Positions 1-7,104 of a stretch of 9,613 bases of DNA are shown here, in pieces. The stretch is taken from the NCBI GenBank assembly GCA_027296045.1, contig JAPUJS010000499.1:1-9613 (forward strand), in the 5' to 3' direction. The translations under genes and the position numbers were made by a program. Position 1 is the first letter of the stretch. Every line of letters begins with the position of its first letter. Source of the DNA: a bacterium (GTDB taxonomy: Bacteria; Latescibacterota; UBA2968). The notes under the pieces were generated by a model. The model worked only from the letters and a program-made list of their open reading frames with translations, had not been told where the DNA came from and searched no databases.

Positions 1-75
1 TATTCCCCCTGTTTGGCCTATGGCTCTTGCGCCAAGCAATTCTCTAACCGGAAATTACTGCCCTGTATAGGAAAT

Positions 76-107
76 AAGCGGCTTCTCCAAATAAAGAGGC
101 CGCTTTT
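76..107 (-). terminator. Hairpin terminator after the small leftward gene, possibly bidirectional
   Basis: The arms AAGCGGC (76-82) and GCCGCTT (99-105) are perfectly complementary. Four more pairs, one of them G-T, extend the stem inward and leave a loop of about 8 bases. The hairpin begins 5 bases after the stop codon of the leftward gene (110-112). The leftward exit reads TTATTT and the rightward exit has TTTT, so it could also end a rightward gene lying before the window. Both T-tracts are short, so efficiency is uncertain. In 1-75 I see nothing else I can support. Confidence 0.6.
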
Positions 108-109
108 CG

Positions 110-367
110 TCACACAATATGGAGCAAATCTGGACCCTCTCCGTCTCCCCGTAAATCTTCCCCCACCTCCTTCGGTTTTGCCCAGATATCCCAATCGTAA
201 TTTTTATTCTCGTGCATCGGATCCACCAGGTCCCGGATGCCGTGCAGGTCCTCACTTTCCGGATCTTCCGCCTTCTGCAGCCAAAGGTAAACCTGATCGG
301 CCGGGAAATGGAGTTCCCCCACCGGCTTGCCCGCACCGTTATACGTGCGAATCCGCACCATCATCAT
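110..367 (-). CDS. Small acidic hypothetical protein (85 aa)
   Basis: This is a leftward gene for an 85-residue protein that I do not recognise. It is supported by a good ribosome binding site, AAGGAG (382-377), 9 bases before the first of three consecutive ATG codons, and by a hairpin terminator right after the TGA stop. Choosing the second or third ATG would lengthen the spacing to 12 or 15, so the first is preferred. The protein starts MMMVRIRTYNGAGKPVGELHF. Its C-terminal half is rich in Asp and Glu, with several Trp and Tyr residues (for example DWDIW). I see no signal peptide, membrane segment or Cys/His metal motif, so a small soluble cytoplasmic protein is likely. It is transcribed away from the efflux operon and nothing ties it to that operon. 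Function unknown. Confidence 0.6.
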   Translation of the reverse strand: MMMVRIRTYNGAGKPVGELHFPADQVYLWLQKAEDPESEDLHGIRDLVDPMHENKNYDWDIWAKPKEVGEDLRGDGEGPDLLHIV

Positions 368-380
368 CGTCTGTCACTCC

Positions 381-409
381 TTGTGAATTTCTCCATGCCT
401 CTATAGAAT
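381..409 (+). promoter_or_regulatory. Candidate sigma70-type promoter for a short rightward transcript
   Basis: TTGTGA (381-386, 4 of 6 to consensus) and TAGAAT (404-409, 5 of 6) are separated by exactly 17 bases, which predicts a start near 416. The -10 sits in a partly symmetrical AT-rich patch (CTATAGAATATA) that could also give the leftward gene a -10 such as TATTCT on the minus strand, though I see no convincing -35 in that direction. The -35 overlaps the ribosome binding site of the leftward gene. The prediction rests on motif matching alone. Confidence 0.35.
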
Positions 410-415
410 ATAAAA

Positions 416-540
416 AAACAAAAAGACACACCACCCAAAAGATGGCATACCCCACGGGAGAAAACACAGATAGGGATGGTAAGCCCAATGAGCGGGCGGC
501 TTATGATTCAAAAACCTTGACGCCGTCCGCTCATTTTTAT
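416..540 (+). ncRNA. Candidate small RNA, about 125 nt
   Basis: The interval is bounded by a plausible promoter (381-409) and a strong terminator-like hairpin (487-538). It contains no convincing ORF with a ribosome binding site. An internal pairing GGCATACC (444-451) with GGTAAGCC (478-485), with one mismatch, could form a second stem just before the terminator hairpin. I do not recognise a riboswitch or other known RNA family. It lies between the divergent small gene and the efflux regulator. It could be a free small RNA, or the early-terminated leader of the efflux operon if transcription begins this far upstream. No function can be assigned. Confidence 0.33.
487..538 (+). terminator. Long-stem hairpin with T-tract before the tetR gene
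   Basis: AATGAGCGGGCGGC (487-500) pairs with GCCGTCCGCTCATT (522-535) over 14 positions with a single G-T pair. The loop is 21 bases, and TTTTT (534-538) follows, partly within the stem. The T-run is on the rightward side only, so this would terminate rightward transcription. No rightward protein gene precedes it. Its second arm and loop overlap the predicted -35 element of the tetR promoter, so a cruciform or regulatory role is possible instead. The inverted repeat is certain; its role is inferred. Confidence 0.55.
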
Positions 541-543
541 AAA
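517..543 (+). promoter_or_regulatory. Candidate promoter of the tetR-efflux operon
   Basis: TTGACG (517-522, 5 of 6) and TATAAA (538-543, 5 of 6) are both good matches, but the spacer is only 15 bases. A start near 550 would place the palindrome at 555-580 in the initially transcribed region, where a bound repressor could block RNA polymerase. The short spacer lowers confidence. Confidence 0.4.
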
Positions 544-554
544 TTGAAACGATT

Positions 555-580
555 GTATGAAACAAACGTTTGATTGATAC
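555..580 (+). promoter_or_regulatory. Probable TetR-family (PsrA-type) operator
   Basis: This 26-bp imperfect palindrome matches at 11 of 13 symmetrical positions. Its outer arms are GTAT and ATAC and its perfect core is CAAACGTTTG (563-572). Within it, GAAAC (559-563), four bases, and GTTTG (568-572) fit the PsrA box as I recall it from Pseudomonas work, G/CAAAC-N2-4-GTTTG/C. Another GAAAC lies at 546-550, 13 bases upstream. The site is 27 bases before the ATG of a TetR-family gene whose recognition helix is nearly that of PsrA, the usual arrangement for autorepression. The palindrome is seen directly; binding is inferred. Confidence 0.7.
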
Positions 581-606
581 GTCTAACCAGTAGAAAGTGA
601 GCTATC

Positions 607-1254
607 ATGTCCCCTGCCGACACCCGAGAACGATTGCTGGATGCCGCTCAGCGCCTGTTTGTGCAAAACGGCGTCCGTGCGACATCCCTCCGATCCATCA
701 CAACCGAAGCCGACGCCAACCTGGCCTCGGTCAACTACTACTTCGGTTCCAAGGAAATCATGGTCCAGGCGGTTTTTTCCCGGTGGCTGGAGCCCCTCAA
801 CAAAGACCGCCTAAAATGGCTCGATCGGGTCGAAGAGGAGGCCGGAGACGGTCCTCTGGAAGTGGAAGCCGTGCTTGGGGCCTTTCTGGGGCCCACATTC
901 CACATGATGCGCGATGAAAGGGCCCGCGACTTCCCCTGTCTCTTCGGACGGCTTCACGCCGAATCAGATGAACTCACCGCCGCCATCTTCGAGCAATTTC
1001 ACGATGTCCAGGTCCGGTTCATCCAGGCTTTTCTCCGGGCACTCCCCCACCTCAATTTGCCCGAGTTGGCCTGGCGGATGCACTTCCTGATTGGTGCCAT
1101 GGCCTACACGTTTGGGGCCGCCGACATTTTAAAATTCATTTCAAAAGGCCAATGCACCCTCTCCGACCTGGAAGGTGCTCTGAAACGCCTCATCGCCTTT
1201 TCCGCCGCAGGTCTAAAAGCCCCGGTCCCCAATCAAGGAGATACAACCCAATGA
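607..1254 (+). CDS. TetR-family transcriptional regulator, PsrA-like
   Basis: A 215-residue DNA-binding repressor, probably controlling the efflux operon that it heads. Residues 6-53 form the TetR N-terminal domain, with the helix-turn-helix near 26-48 and the recognition segment NLASVNYYFGSK. From memory, Pseudomonas PsrA has NLAAVNYHFGSK there, followed by a similar QAVFSR stretch. The ligand-binding half contains WRMHFLIGA (156-164), which resembles the corresponding PsrA segment. PsrA senses long-chain fatty acids; whether this protein does is inference. The ATG at 607 follows a modest GAAAGTGAG ribosome binding site. The stop overlaps the start of the next gene by ATGA, so repressor and pump are made from one message. 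A palindromic operator lies just upstream. The TetR assignment is secure; the PsrA subgroup is likely. Confidence 0.93.
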   Translation: MSPADTRERLLDAAQRLFVQNGVRATSLRSITTEADANLASVNYYFGSKEIMVQAVFSRWLEPLNKDRLKWLDRVEEEAGDGPLEVEAVLGAFLGPTFHMMRDERARDFPCLFGRLHAESDELTAAIFEQFHDVQVRFIQAFLRALPHLNLPELAWRMHFLIGAMAYTFGAADILKFISKGQCTLSDLEGALKRLIAFSAAGLKAPVPNQGDTTQ

Positions 1255-2693
1255 AACATATCTTCATCCTGATCCCCCTCTTCCTAACCGCTTGCGCTTC
1301 CGCACCCAGAGTCCGCCCCCCGGCCCTGGAGGTCGAAGTGCCCCAAACCTGGACCTCTGGTGCATTGTCGGATACCCCTCAGGACACCCTCTGGTGGACC
1401 CAATTTGGAGACGCGCGCCTGAATAGCCTGATCGCCGAAGCTTTCGACCACAACCACAACCTCCAGGCCACAGCCGCCCGGCTCCACGCCGCACAAGCCC
1501 AGGCCAAAATCGCCGGAGCCCCACTTTATCCCCAGCTTTCTGCAGGAGCCAACGGTTCCAAACGCAAACAAAACTTCATTGGCTTCCCGCTCCCTGGAAA
1601 TCCCGACGGTGTCCCTTCTACTACCAGTAAAAGTTATGGTATCTCCCTCAACGCCTCCTGGGAAATCGACCTCTGGGGAAAACTCCGGGCCGGCCAGGCC
1701 GCTGCACTGGCCGCCTTTCAGGCCTCTCAGGCCAACCTTCAGGGAGCCCGCCTTTCCCTTGCCGCCCAAACGGCCAAAGCCTGGTTTGCTGCCATTGAAG
1801 CCAGGCGCCAGGCCGAACTTGCCCGGGCAACCGTCGAAAACTATCAAACCAGTTTCGAGCAAGTCCGAAATCGCTACAATCGGGGCATCCGTCCCTCCCT
1901 GGACCTGCGCCTCACCCAAGCCGATTACGCATCTGCCCTGGACCGCCTGCACCAGCGAGAACAGCTCTACGACCGCGCCGTCCGTCAACTGGAAATCCTC
2001 CTGGGCAAATACCCCCGGGCCTCGCTTTCGGTCACAGAAGATCTTCCCGTCACCCCCGATGAAGTACCTGCCGGTTTACCGGCCGACCTCATCTCCAGAC
2101 GTCCCGACCTTGTCGCTGCCGAACGCCAATTGGCCGCTTCCCATGCCCAACTGGTCTCCGCACGCCGGGCCCTCTACCCGCGGATCAGCCTGACTGCCTC
2201 TGGCGGCACAATCAGCAATCAGCTCGGCGATCTGTTAAACGGCGATTTCAAAGTCTGGAGCATTGTAGGCAATATGTTGCAACCCCTCTTTCAGGGAGGA
2301 CGCATTCGCGGCAATATCAACCTGGCCAAATCCCGCGCAGACGAAACCCTCGCCCTGTATGCCCAGAGCGTGCTTCGAGCCTATGCCGAAGTCGAACTGG
2401 CCCTGGCCGCCGAAAACTTCCTGGGCCAACGCCAGGCTGCGCTTGAAACGGCCACCGAACAATCGCTGGCTGCCCGCAGCCTGGCCGAAGACCGGTATAA
2501 CCGTGGGTTGAGCGACCTGATCACCATGCTCTCTGCCCAGCGGATCGCCTATCAGGCCGAAAGCCAGCTCCTGACCGTGCGCAGACTTCGTCTGGAAGCT
2601 CGCATCAACCTGCACCTCGCCCTTGGGGGCGGATTTACAAGAGAAACCTTGTGGTCTTCAAACGCCACTCCAACGGGAGCACCCGTCCAATGA
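1251..2693 (+). CDS. RND efflux outer-membrane factor lipoprotein (NodT/OprM type)
   Basis: A 480-residue outer-membrane channel of the TolC/OprM superfamily, forming the exit duct of the tripartite pump. A short hydrophobic signal ends in the lipobox L-T-A-C with Cys15 as the lipidated residue; Ala at +2 is compatible with export to the outer membrane. Two OEP repeats follow (about 55-250 and 285-460). They show family hallmarks such as DTLWWTQFGD (45-54), WEIDLWGKLR (137-146) and RRPDLVAAE (283-291), and long helical Ala/Gln/Arg-rich stretches. The ATG at 1251 is chosen because AAGGAG (1235-1240) lies 10 bases upstream and the lipoprotein signal begins exactly there; an in-frame ATG at 1152 would add 33 residues and bury the signal. 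It overlaps tetR by ATGA and the adaptor gene by ATGA. The outer-membrane gene comes first in the pump, unlike the common adaptor-pump-channel order. Confidence 0.93.
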   Translation: MKHIFILIPLFLTACASAPRVRPPALEVEVPQTWTSGALSDTPQDTLWWTQFGDARLNSLIAEAFDHNHNLQATAARLHAAQAQAKIAGAPLYPQLSAGANGSKRKQNFIGFPLPGNPDGVPSTTSKSYGISLNASWEIDLWGKLRAGQAAALAAFQASQANLQGARLSLAAQTAKAWFAAIEARRQAELARATVENYQTSFEQVRNRYNRGIRPSLDLRLTQADYASALDRLHQREQLYDRAVRQLEILLGKYPRASLSVTEDLPVTPDEVPAGLPADLISRRPDLVAAERQLAASHAQLVSARRALYPRISLTASGGTISNQLGDLLNGDFKVWSIVGNMLQPLFQGGRIRGNINLAKSRADETLALYAQSVLRAYAEVELALAAENFLGQRQAALETATEQSLAARSLAEDRYNRGLSDLITMLSAQRIAYQAESQLLTVRRLRLEARINLHLALGGGFTRETLWSSNATPTGAPVQ

Positions 2694-3892
2694 GCCGTAA
2701 AATCCTCTTTCCAATTCTTGTCCTTATTTTGGGCGTGATGGGTACCATAGCCCTGGTCCAAAGCAGGGCCCCCATCCAAACCCAGTCCCCAGAAATACCG
2801 CCTCCCCTGGTCCGTGTGATGTCGGTCAAATCCCAGGACCTACAACTCACCGTCACGGCCCAGGGAAGCGTCATGCCTCGCACCGAAAGCACCCTGGTTG
2901 CCCAGGTGGCCGGACAAATTATTTCAGTCTCCTCCGCCTTTGCCAGCGGCGGGTTCTTTGAAGCCGGGGATATTTTACTCAACATCGATCCCAGAGATTA
3001 CGGCGTGGCCGTTTCCCAGGCCCAATCCAGAGTCGCACAGGCCGAACTTCGTTATGTCAGAGAGCGGGAAGAAGCCCAGATTGCGCAAGAAGAATGGGAG
3101 CGTCTGGGCAATGAGAGCCCCCCCAGTTCCCTGGTCCTTCGCAAACCCCAGCTTGCCGGCGCCAGAGCTGCCCTCGACGCTGCCAGGGCTTCTCTTGCCC
3201 AGGCCGAACTCAACCTGGATCGCACCTTTATCAGGACACCTTTCGCAGGCAGGGTACGCACCAAAAGTGCTGACATCGGCCAATACGTGAACCCCGGCAT
3301 CCCGCTTGCACGGATCTATGCCGTCGACTATGCCGAAGTCCGATTGCCCCTGCCCGACGACCAGCTGGCCTACCTGGACCTATCCTTCAACTTCCGAGGA
3401 GATACCGGTCAGGCCCAGCAGCCCGATGTGTTTCTGCACACCACCTTCGCCGGCCAGCGCCATAGCTGGCAGGGCAAAATCGTCCGGATCGAAGGCGAAA
3501 TCGACGCCCAAAGCCGCATGGTTCACCTGGTCGCCCAGGTCGAGAACCCGTATGGAAAGGGCGACAACCCCAACCGCCCGCCTCTGGCGGTGGGAATGTT
3601 TGTCCAGGCCGAAATCCTGGGCAAAACGGTCCGGAAAATCGTTCTGCTCCCAAGAACCGCTCTGCGCGGCCAGGATCAGGTCCTGGTTGTTTCCAACGGA
3701 CGCCTGCACTTCCGCACCATCGGCATCGTACGCGCCGATGCCGAGCAAATTATTGTCCGCTCCGGCCTTAGCAACGGCGAACAGGTCTGCCTCTCTCCCC
3801 TGGACGCAGTGGTCGACGGAATGCGCGTCCGAATGGTCAGTGAAGCCCCACCTGAAAAAGTGGCCCTGACCAAAACGGGAGGTGTCCAATGA
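2690..3892 (+). CDS. RND efflux periplasmic adaptor (membrane-fusion protein)
   Basis: A 400-residue adaptor of the AcrA/MexA (HlyD-like) family that links the inner-membrane pump to the outer-membrane channel. Residues 5-24 form one hydrophobic segment without a lipobox Cys, so it is probably an inner-membrane anchor rather than a lipoprotein. The order is typical: first lipoyl half-motif (about 65-100, VAGQI...GDILLNIDPRDY), a short alpha-hairpin rich in Ala, Gln and Glu (105-178), second lipoyl half (DRTFIRTPFAGRV, 177-189), beta-barrel (about 210-310) and membrane-proximal domain (about 315-385). The start at 2690 is supported by GGGAG (2675-2679) 10 bases upstream and the ATGA overlap with the preceding gene; an in-frame GTG at 2651 lies inside that gene and would displace the anchor. 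Its substrate cannot be read from the sequence. Confidence 0.94.
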   Translation: MSRKILFPILVLILGVMGTIALVQSRAPIQTQSPEIPPPLVRVMSVKSQDLQLTVTAQGSVMPRTESTLVAQVAGQIISVSSAFASGGFFEAGDILLNIDPRDYGVAVSQAQSRVAQAELRYVREREEAQIAQEEWERLGNESPPSSLVLRKPQLAGARAALDAARASLAQAELNLDRTFIRTPFAGRVRTKSADIGQYVNPGIPLARIYAVDYAEVRLPLPDDQLAYLDLSFNFRGDTGQAQQPDVFLHTTFAGQRHSWQGKIVRIEGEIDAQSRMVHLVAQVENPYGKGDNPNRPPLAVGMFVQAEILGKTVRKIVLLPRTALRGQDQVLVVSNGRLHFRTIGIVRADAEQIIVRSGLSNGEQVCLSPLDAVVDGMRVRMVSEAPPEKVALTKTGGVQ

Positions 3893-6800
3893 AACGCGCC
3901 CTGGCCTGGTTTGCCGAAAACCGCGTAGCCGCCAACCTCTTGATGGTTCTCATCCTCGGCGGCGGCCTGTTCATGATCCCCAATATCATCCTGGAAGTCT
4001 TTCCCGAATTTTCCGCCGACACCATCAACATCTCCGTCATCTACCGGGGCGCTGCGCCCGAAGAAGTAGCAGAAGCCGTCTGCGTGCGTGTCGAAGAAGC
4101 CGTTCAGGGCCTGGAAGGCATCAAGCGCATCACCTCTATCGCTTCTGAAAACAGCGGATCGGTCAATATCGAAGTCCTGCCCGGCACCGATTTACGCAAG
4201 CTCCTGGACGATGTCAAAACCCGGGTCGATGCGATTGACACCTTCCCGGATGAAACCGAAAAACCCATTGTCAGAGAAGTCGTGCTGCGCCGTCAGGTCA
4301 TCAATGTGGCCGTTTCAGGCCCGGCCGACGAAGCCACACTCAAATCTCTGGGCGAGCAGGTGCGCGATGACATCTCCGCCATTCCGGGCATCTCCCAGGT
4401 CAAACTTACCTCCGCCCGCCCCTATGAAGTCTCCATCGAAGTATCCGAAAACGCCCTGAGGAGCTTTGGCCTCACCTTCGATGAGGTCGCCCGTGCCGTG
4501 CGCCGATCTTCCATCGACCTTCCGGGCGGCTCCATCCGCACATCGGGAGGCGAAATCCTGCTTCGAACCAAAGGCCAGGCCTACCGCGGCCCCGAATTCG
4601 AATCGATCGTGATTCGCACCCGCCCCGACGGCACCCATCTCACCCTCAAAGATGTTGCCACCGTCGTGGACGGTTTTGCCGAAACCGATCAATCCGCCCG
4701 ATTTGACGGACACCCCTCTGTCATCGTCGTCGTCTTCCGGGTTGGCGACGAAAACGCCCTGGCCATTTCCAACAATGTGAACAAATACGTTGAAGAAGCC
4801 CAACTCCGGATGCCCGAAGGCATTGCCATCACCACTTTCATCGATTTTTCCCGCATCTTGAACAGCCGTCTGGACCTGATGTTGCGCAACGGCCGGGCCG
4901 GGTTCATCCTTGTCTTCATCGCCCTGGCCCTCCTCCTGCGCCTCCGCCTCGCCTTCTGGGTCGCCCTCGGCATCCCCATTTCCTTCCTGGGTGCTATCAG
5001 CATGATGCCCACCGTCGGTGCCACCATCAATCTCCTGTCCCTCTTCGCCTTTATCGTTGTCCTGGGCATCGTTGTGGACGACGCAATCATCATTGGCGAA
5101 AACATATTCCGCCACCTCCAGATGGGGAAAAGTGGTCTCAAAGCAGCCATCGACGGCGTGCAGGAAGTATCTGTTCCCGTCATCTTTGCCGTCCTCACTT
5201 CCATCGCGGCATTCTCCCCCTTGCTCATGGTGGGTGGCACCTTTGGAAAATTTATGAGAATCATCCCACAAATTGTCATCCTTACCCTGTGCTTCTCCCT
5301 GATCGAGTCCCTGCTGATCCTGCCGGCCCACCTGGCACACTCCAAAATAGGGGGCTCCAAAGAGGACGATTCCAGAAGACGCCGGGGTCTGTTCGGCCGC
5401 ATTGCCGGTGCCTGGACCCGATTTCAAAATCGCTTTTCCGATGGGATGGAACGGTTTATTCAAAACGTCTATCAACCTGTTTTGGACCGTACCCTGGAAT
5501 GGCGCTACCTTACCATTGCCACCGGCCTGACCATACTGATGCTCACCGTGGGTTTGATTGCAGGCGGTCGGATCGGCTTTCTGTTTTTCCCCAACGTCGA
5601 CGCCGACAATGTGGCTGCCATTCTCACCATGCCGCAAGGCACCCCCGTTGATGTCACGGCAGAGGCCATCAAACAACTGGAAAAAGCTGCCCTGCAACTC
5701 CAAAAAGAATACGAATCGGAAACCAACCAACCGGTGTTCCGCCACATCATTGCCTCCATCGGCGAACAACCCTTTCGGGCGAGCCAGAACCAGAACAACG
5801 GCAACACTGCCAGCTTTTCTGCCGCCCACCTCGGGGAAATCAACATCGAACTCGAACCCTCCGAAATACGGGGCGTGGGATCCACCGAAATCGCCGAGCG
5901 GTGGCGCGAACTGACCGGGCCCATTCCCGATGCGGTCGAACTCATCTACACATCGTCCCTGTTCTCGGCCGGCGAAGCCATCCACATCCAGTTCCGGGGT
6001 CCCGATTATGACGAACTCCAAACGGTTGCCCAGAAGTTCAAGGACAAACTCAGAACCTATCCCGGGGTAAACGAAATTGCCGATACCTTCCGGCCGGGCA
6101 AAAAGGAAGTCAAACTCTCGCTGACCAAGCAGGCCGAAACCCTCGGCCTCACCCTGTCGGACCTTGCACGACAGGTCCGACAGGCCTTCTACGGAGAAGA
6201 GGCCCAGCGCATTCAACGGGGCCGCGATGACATCCGCGTGATGGTGCGTTATCCTGCCAAAGACCGTCGCTCCCTGGGAAACCTGGAGAACATGCGCATC
6301 CGAACGCCCAACGGCGGTGAAGTGCCCTTCTCCCTGGCCGCTGAGGCGGACCTGGGGCGGGGCTTTGCCTCGATCCGACGGTCGGACCGCCAGAAAGCCA
6401 TCAGTGTCATGGCCAACGTGGACCAGAGCAAGGCCAACGCCAACGAAATTCTGGCCGACGTCACTGCCAACTTTCTGCCCCAACTCATGGCCGACCACCC
6501 CCGGATTCGCTATTCCTTCGAAGGAGAACAACGCCAGCAACAGGAAACCCTGAGTGGACTTGCCGAGAGTTTCGGCCTGGCCCTCCTGATCATCTACATC
6601 CTTCTGGCCGTTCCCTTTAAATCCTATGTACAACCTCTGATTGTTATGAGCGCCATTCCCTTTGGCCTCGTCGGTGCCGTCTGGGGCCACATCCTGATGG
6701 GCATGGACCTCACCATTCTCTCCATATTCGGCATTGTCGCCCTCACCGGCGTTGTGGTCAACGACTCCCTCGTGATGGTCGATTTTATCAACAGACGTCG

Positions 6801-7104
6801 GTTGGAAGACCCCGTTGTCGAAAATGCCATCCGGCAGGCCGGTGCCGTCCGTTTCCGCCCCATTATCCTTACATCCATCACCACATTTGCCAGCCTCATC
6901 CCCTTGCTGCTCGAAAAAAGCCTCCAGGCCCAATTCCTCATTCCAATGGCCACCTCTTTGGGCTTCGGTGTCCTCTTTGCCACCCTCATCACCCTCATTC
7001 TGGTTCCGGTGGCCTACGACATCCTGGAAGATGTAAAAATCGGCGTTTCCCGCCTTCTGGGGCGGGCTTCCGGAGATCACGCAAATCTGGATCAAGCCGC
7101 TTAA
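3889..7104 (+). CDS. RND efflux permease (AcrB/MexB-like superfamily)
   Basis: A 1071-residue inner-membrane pump using the proton gradient to drive export, close to AcrB in length (about 1049). One N-terminal membrane helix (about 10-30), a large periplasmic loop, a membrane bundle (about 335-485), a second large loop and a C-terminal bundle (about 890-1050) fit the duplicated 12-helix RND fold. In helix 4, GIVVDDAIIIGEN carries the two proton-relay aspartates, Asp397 and Asp398 (AcrB Asp407/408). In helix 10 the segment is GVVVNDSLVMVDF, so Asn958 stands about where AcrB has Lys940; Arg988 and Thr995 in RFRPIILTS appear to match AcrB Arg971 and Thr978. This looks like an RND subgroup distinct from classic AcrB. 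GGAGGT (3878-3883) lies 5 bases before the ATG, which overlaps the adaptor stop. The C-terminus lies in a 93-bp tandem duplication. Substrate unknown; lipophilic compounds are the usual guess. Confidence 0.95.
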   Translation: MKRALAWFAENRVAANLLMVLILGGGLFMIPNIILEVFPEFSADTINISVIYRGAAPEEVAEAVCVRVEEAVQGLEGIKRITSIASENSGSVNIEVLPGTDLRKLLDDVKTRVDAIDTFPDETEKPIVREVVLRRQVINVAVSGPADEATLKSLGEQVRDDISAIPGISQVKLTSARPYEVSIEVSENALRSFGLTFDEVARAVRRSSIDLPGGSIRTSGGEILLRTKGQAYRGPEFESIVIRTRPDGTHLTLKDVATVVDGFAETDQSARFDGHPSVIVVVFRVGDENALAISNNVNKYVEEAQLRMPEGIAITTFIDFSRILNSRLDLMLRNGRAGFILVFIALALLLRLRLAFWVALGIPISFLGAISMMPTVGATINLLSLFAFIVVLGIVVDDAIIIGENIFRHLQMGKSGLKAAIDGVQEVSVPVIFAVLTSIAAFSPLLMVGGTFGKFMRIIPQIVILTLCFSLIESLLILPAHLAHSKIGGSKEDDSRRRRGLFGRIAGAWTRFQNRFSDGMERFIQNVYQPVLDRTLEWRYLTIATGLTILMLTVGLIAGGRIGFLFFPNVDADNVAAILTMPQGTPVDVTAEAIKQLEKAALQLQKEYESETNQPVFRHIIASIGEQPFRASQNQNNGNTASFSAAHLGEINIELEPSEIRGVGSTEIAERWRELTGPIPDAVELIYTSSLFSAGEAIHIQFRGPDYDELQTVAQKFKDKLRTYPGVNEIADTFRPGKKEVKLSLTKQAETLGLTLSDLARQVRQAFYGEEAQRIQRGRDDIRVMVRYPAKDRRSLGNLENMRIRTPNGGEVPFSLAAEADLGRGFASIRRSDRQKAISVMANVDQSKANANEILADVTANFLPQLMADHPRIRYSFEGEQRQQQETLSGLAESFGLALLIIYILLAVPFKSYVQPLIVMSAIPFGLVGAVWGHILMGMDLTILSIFGIVALTGVVVNDSLVMVDFINRRRLEDPVVENAIRQAGAVRFRPIILTSITTFASLIPLLLEKSLQAQFLIPMATSLGFGVLFATLITLILVPVAYDILEDVKIGVSRLLGRASGDHANLDQAA

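Noticed and set aside
1..60. Short inverted repeat CTTG-CGC-CAAG near 27-37
   Set aside because: The arms are only 4 bases, which is expected by chance; no promoter, T-run or gene is associated with it.
13..573. A 186-codon rightward frame across the start of the window
   Set aside because: It is antisense to the small leftward gene, has no ribosome binding site, is Pro/Arg/Ser rich without a domain, and runs through the terminator hairpins and the tetR operator.
1152..1250. Longer N-terminus for the outer-membrane factor
   Set aside because: The extra 33 residues overlap the tetR gene in another frame, lack a ribosome binding site and would bury the lipoprotein signal that begins exactly at the ATG at 1251.
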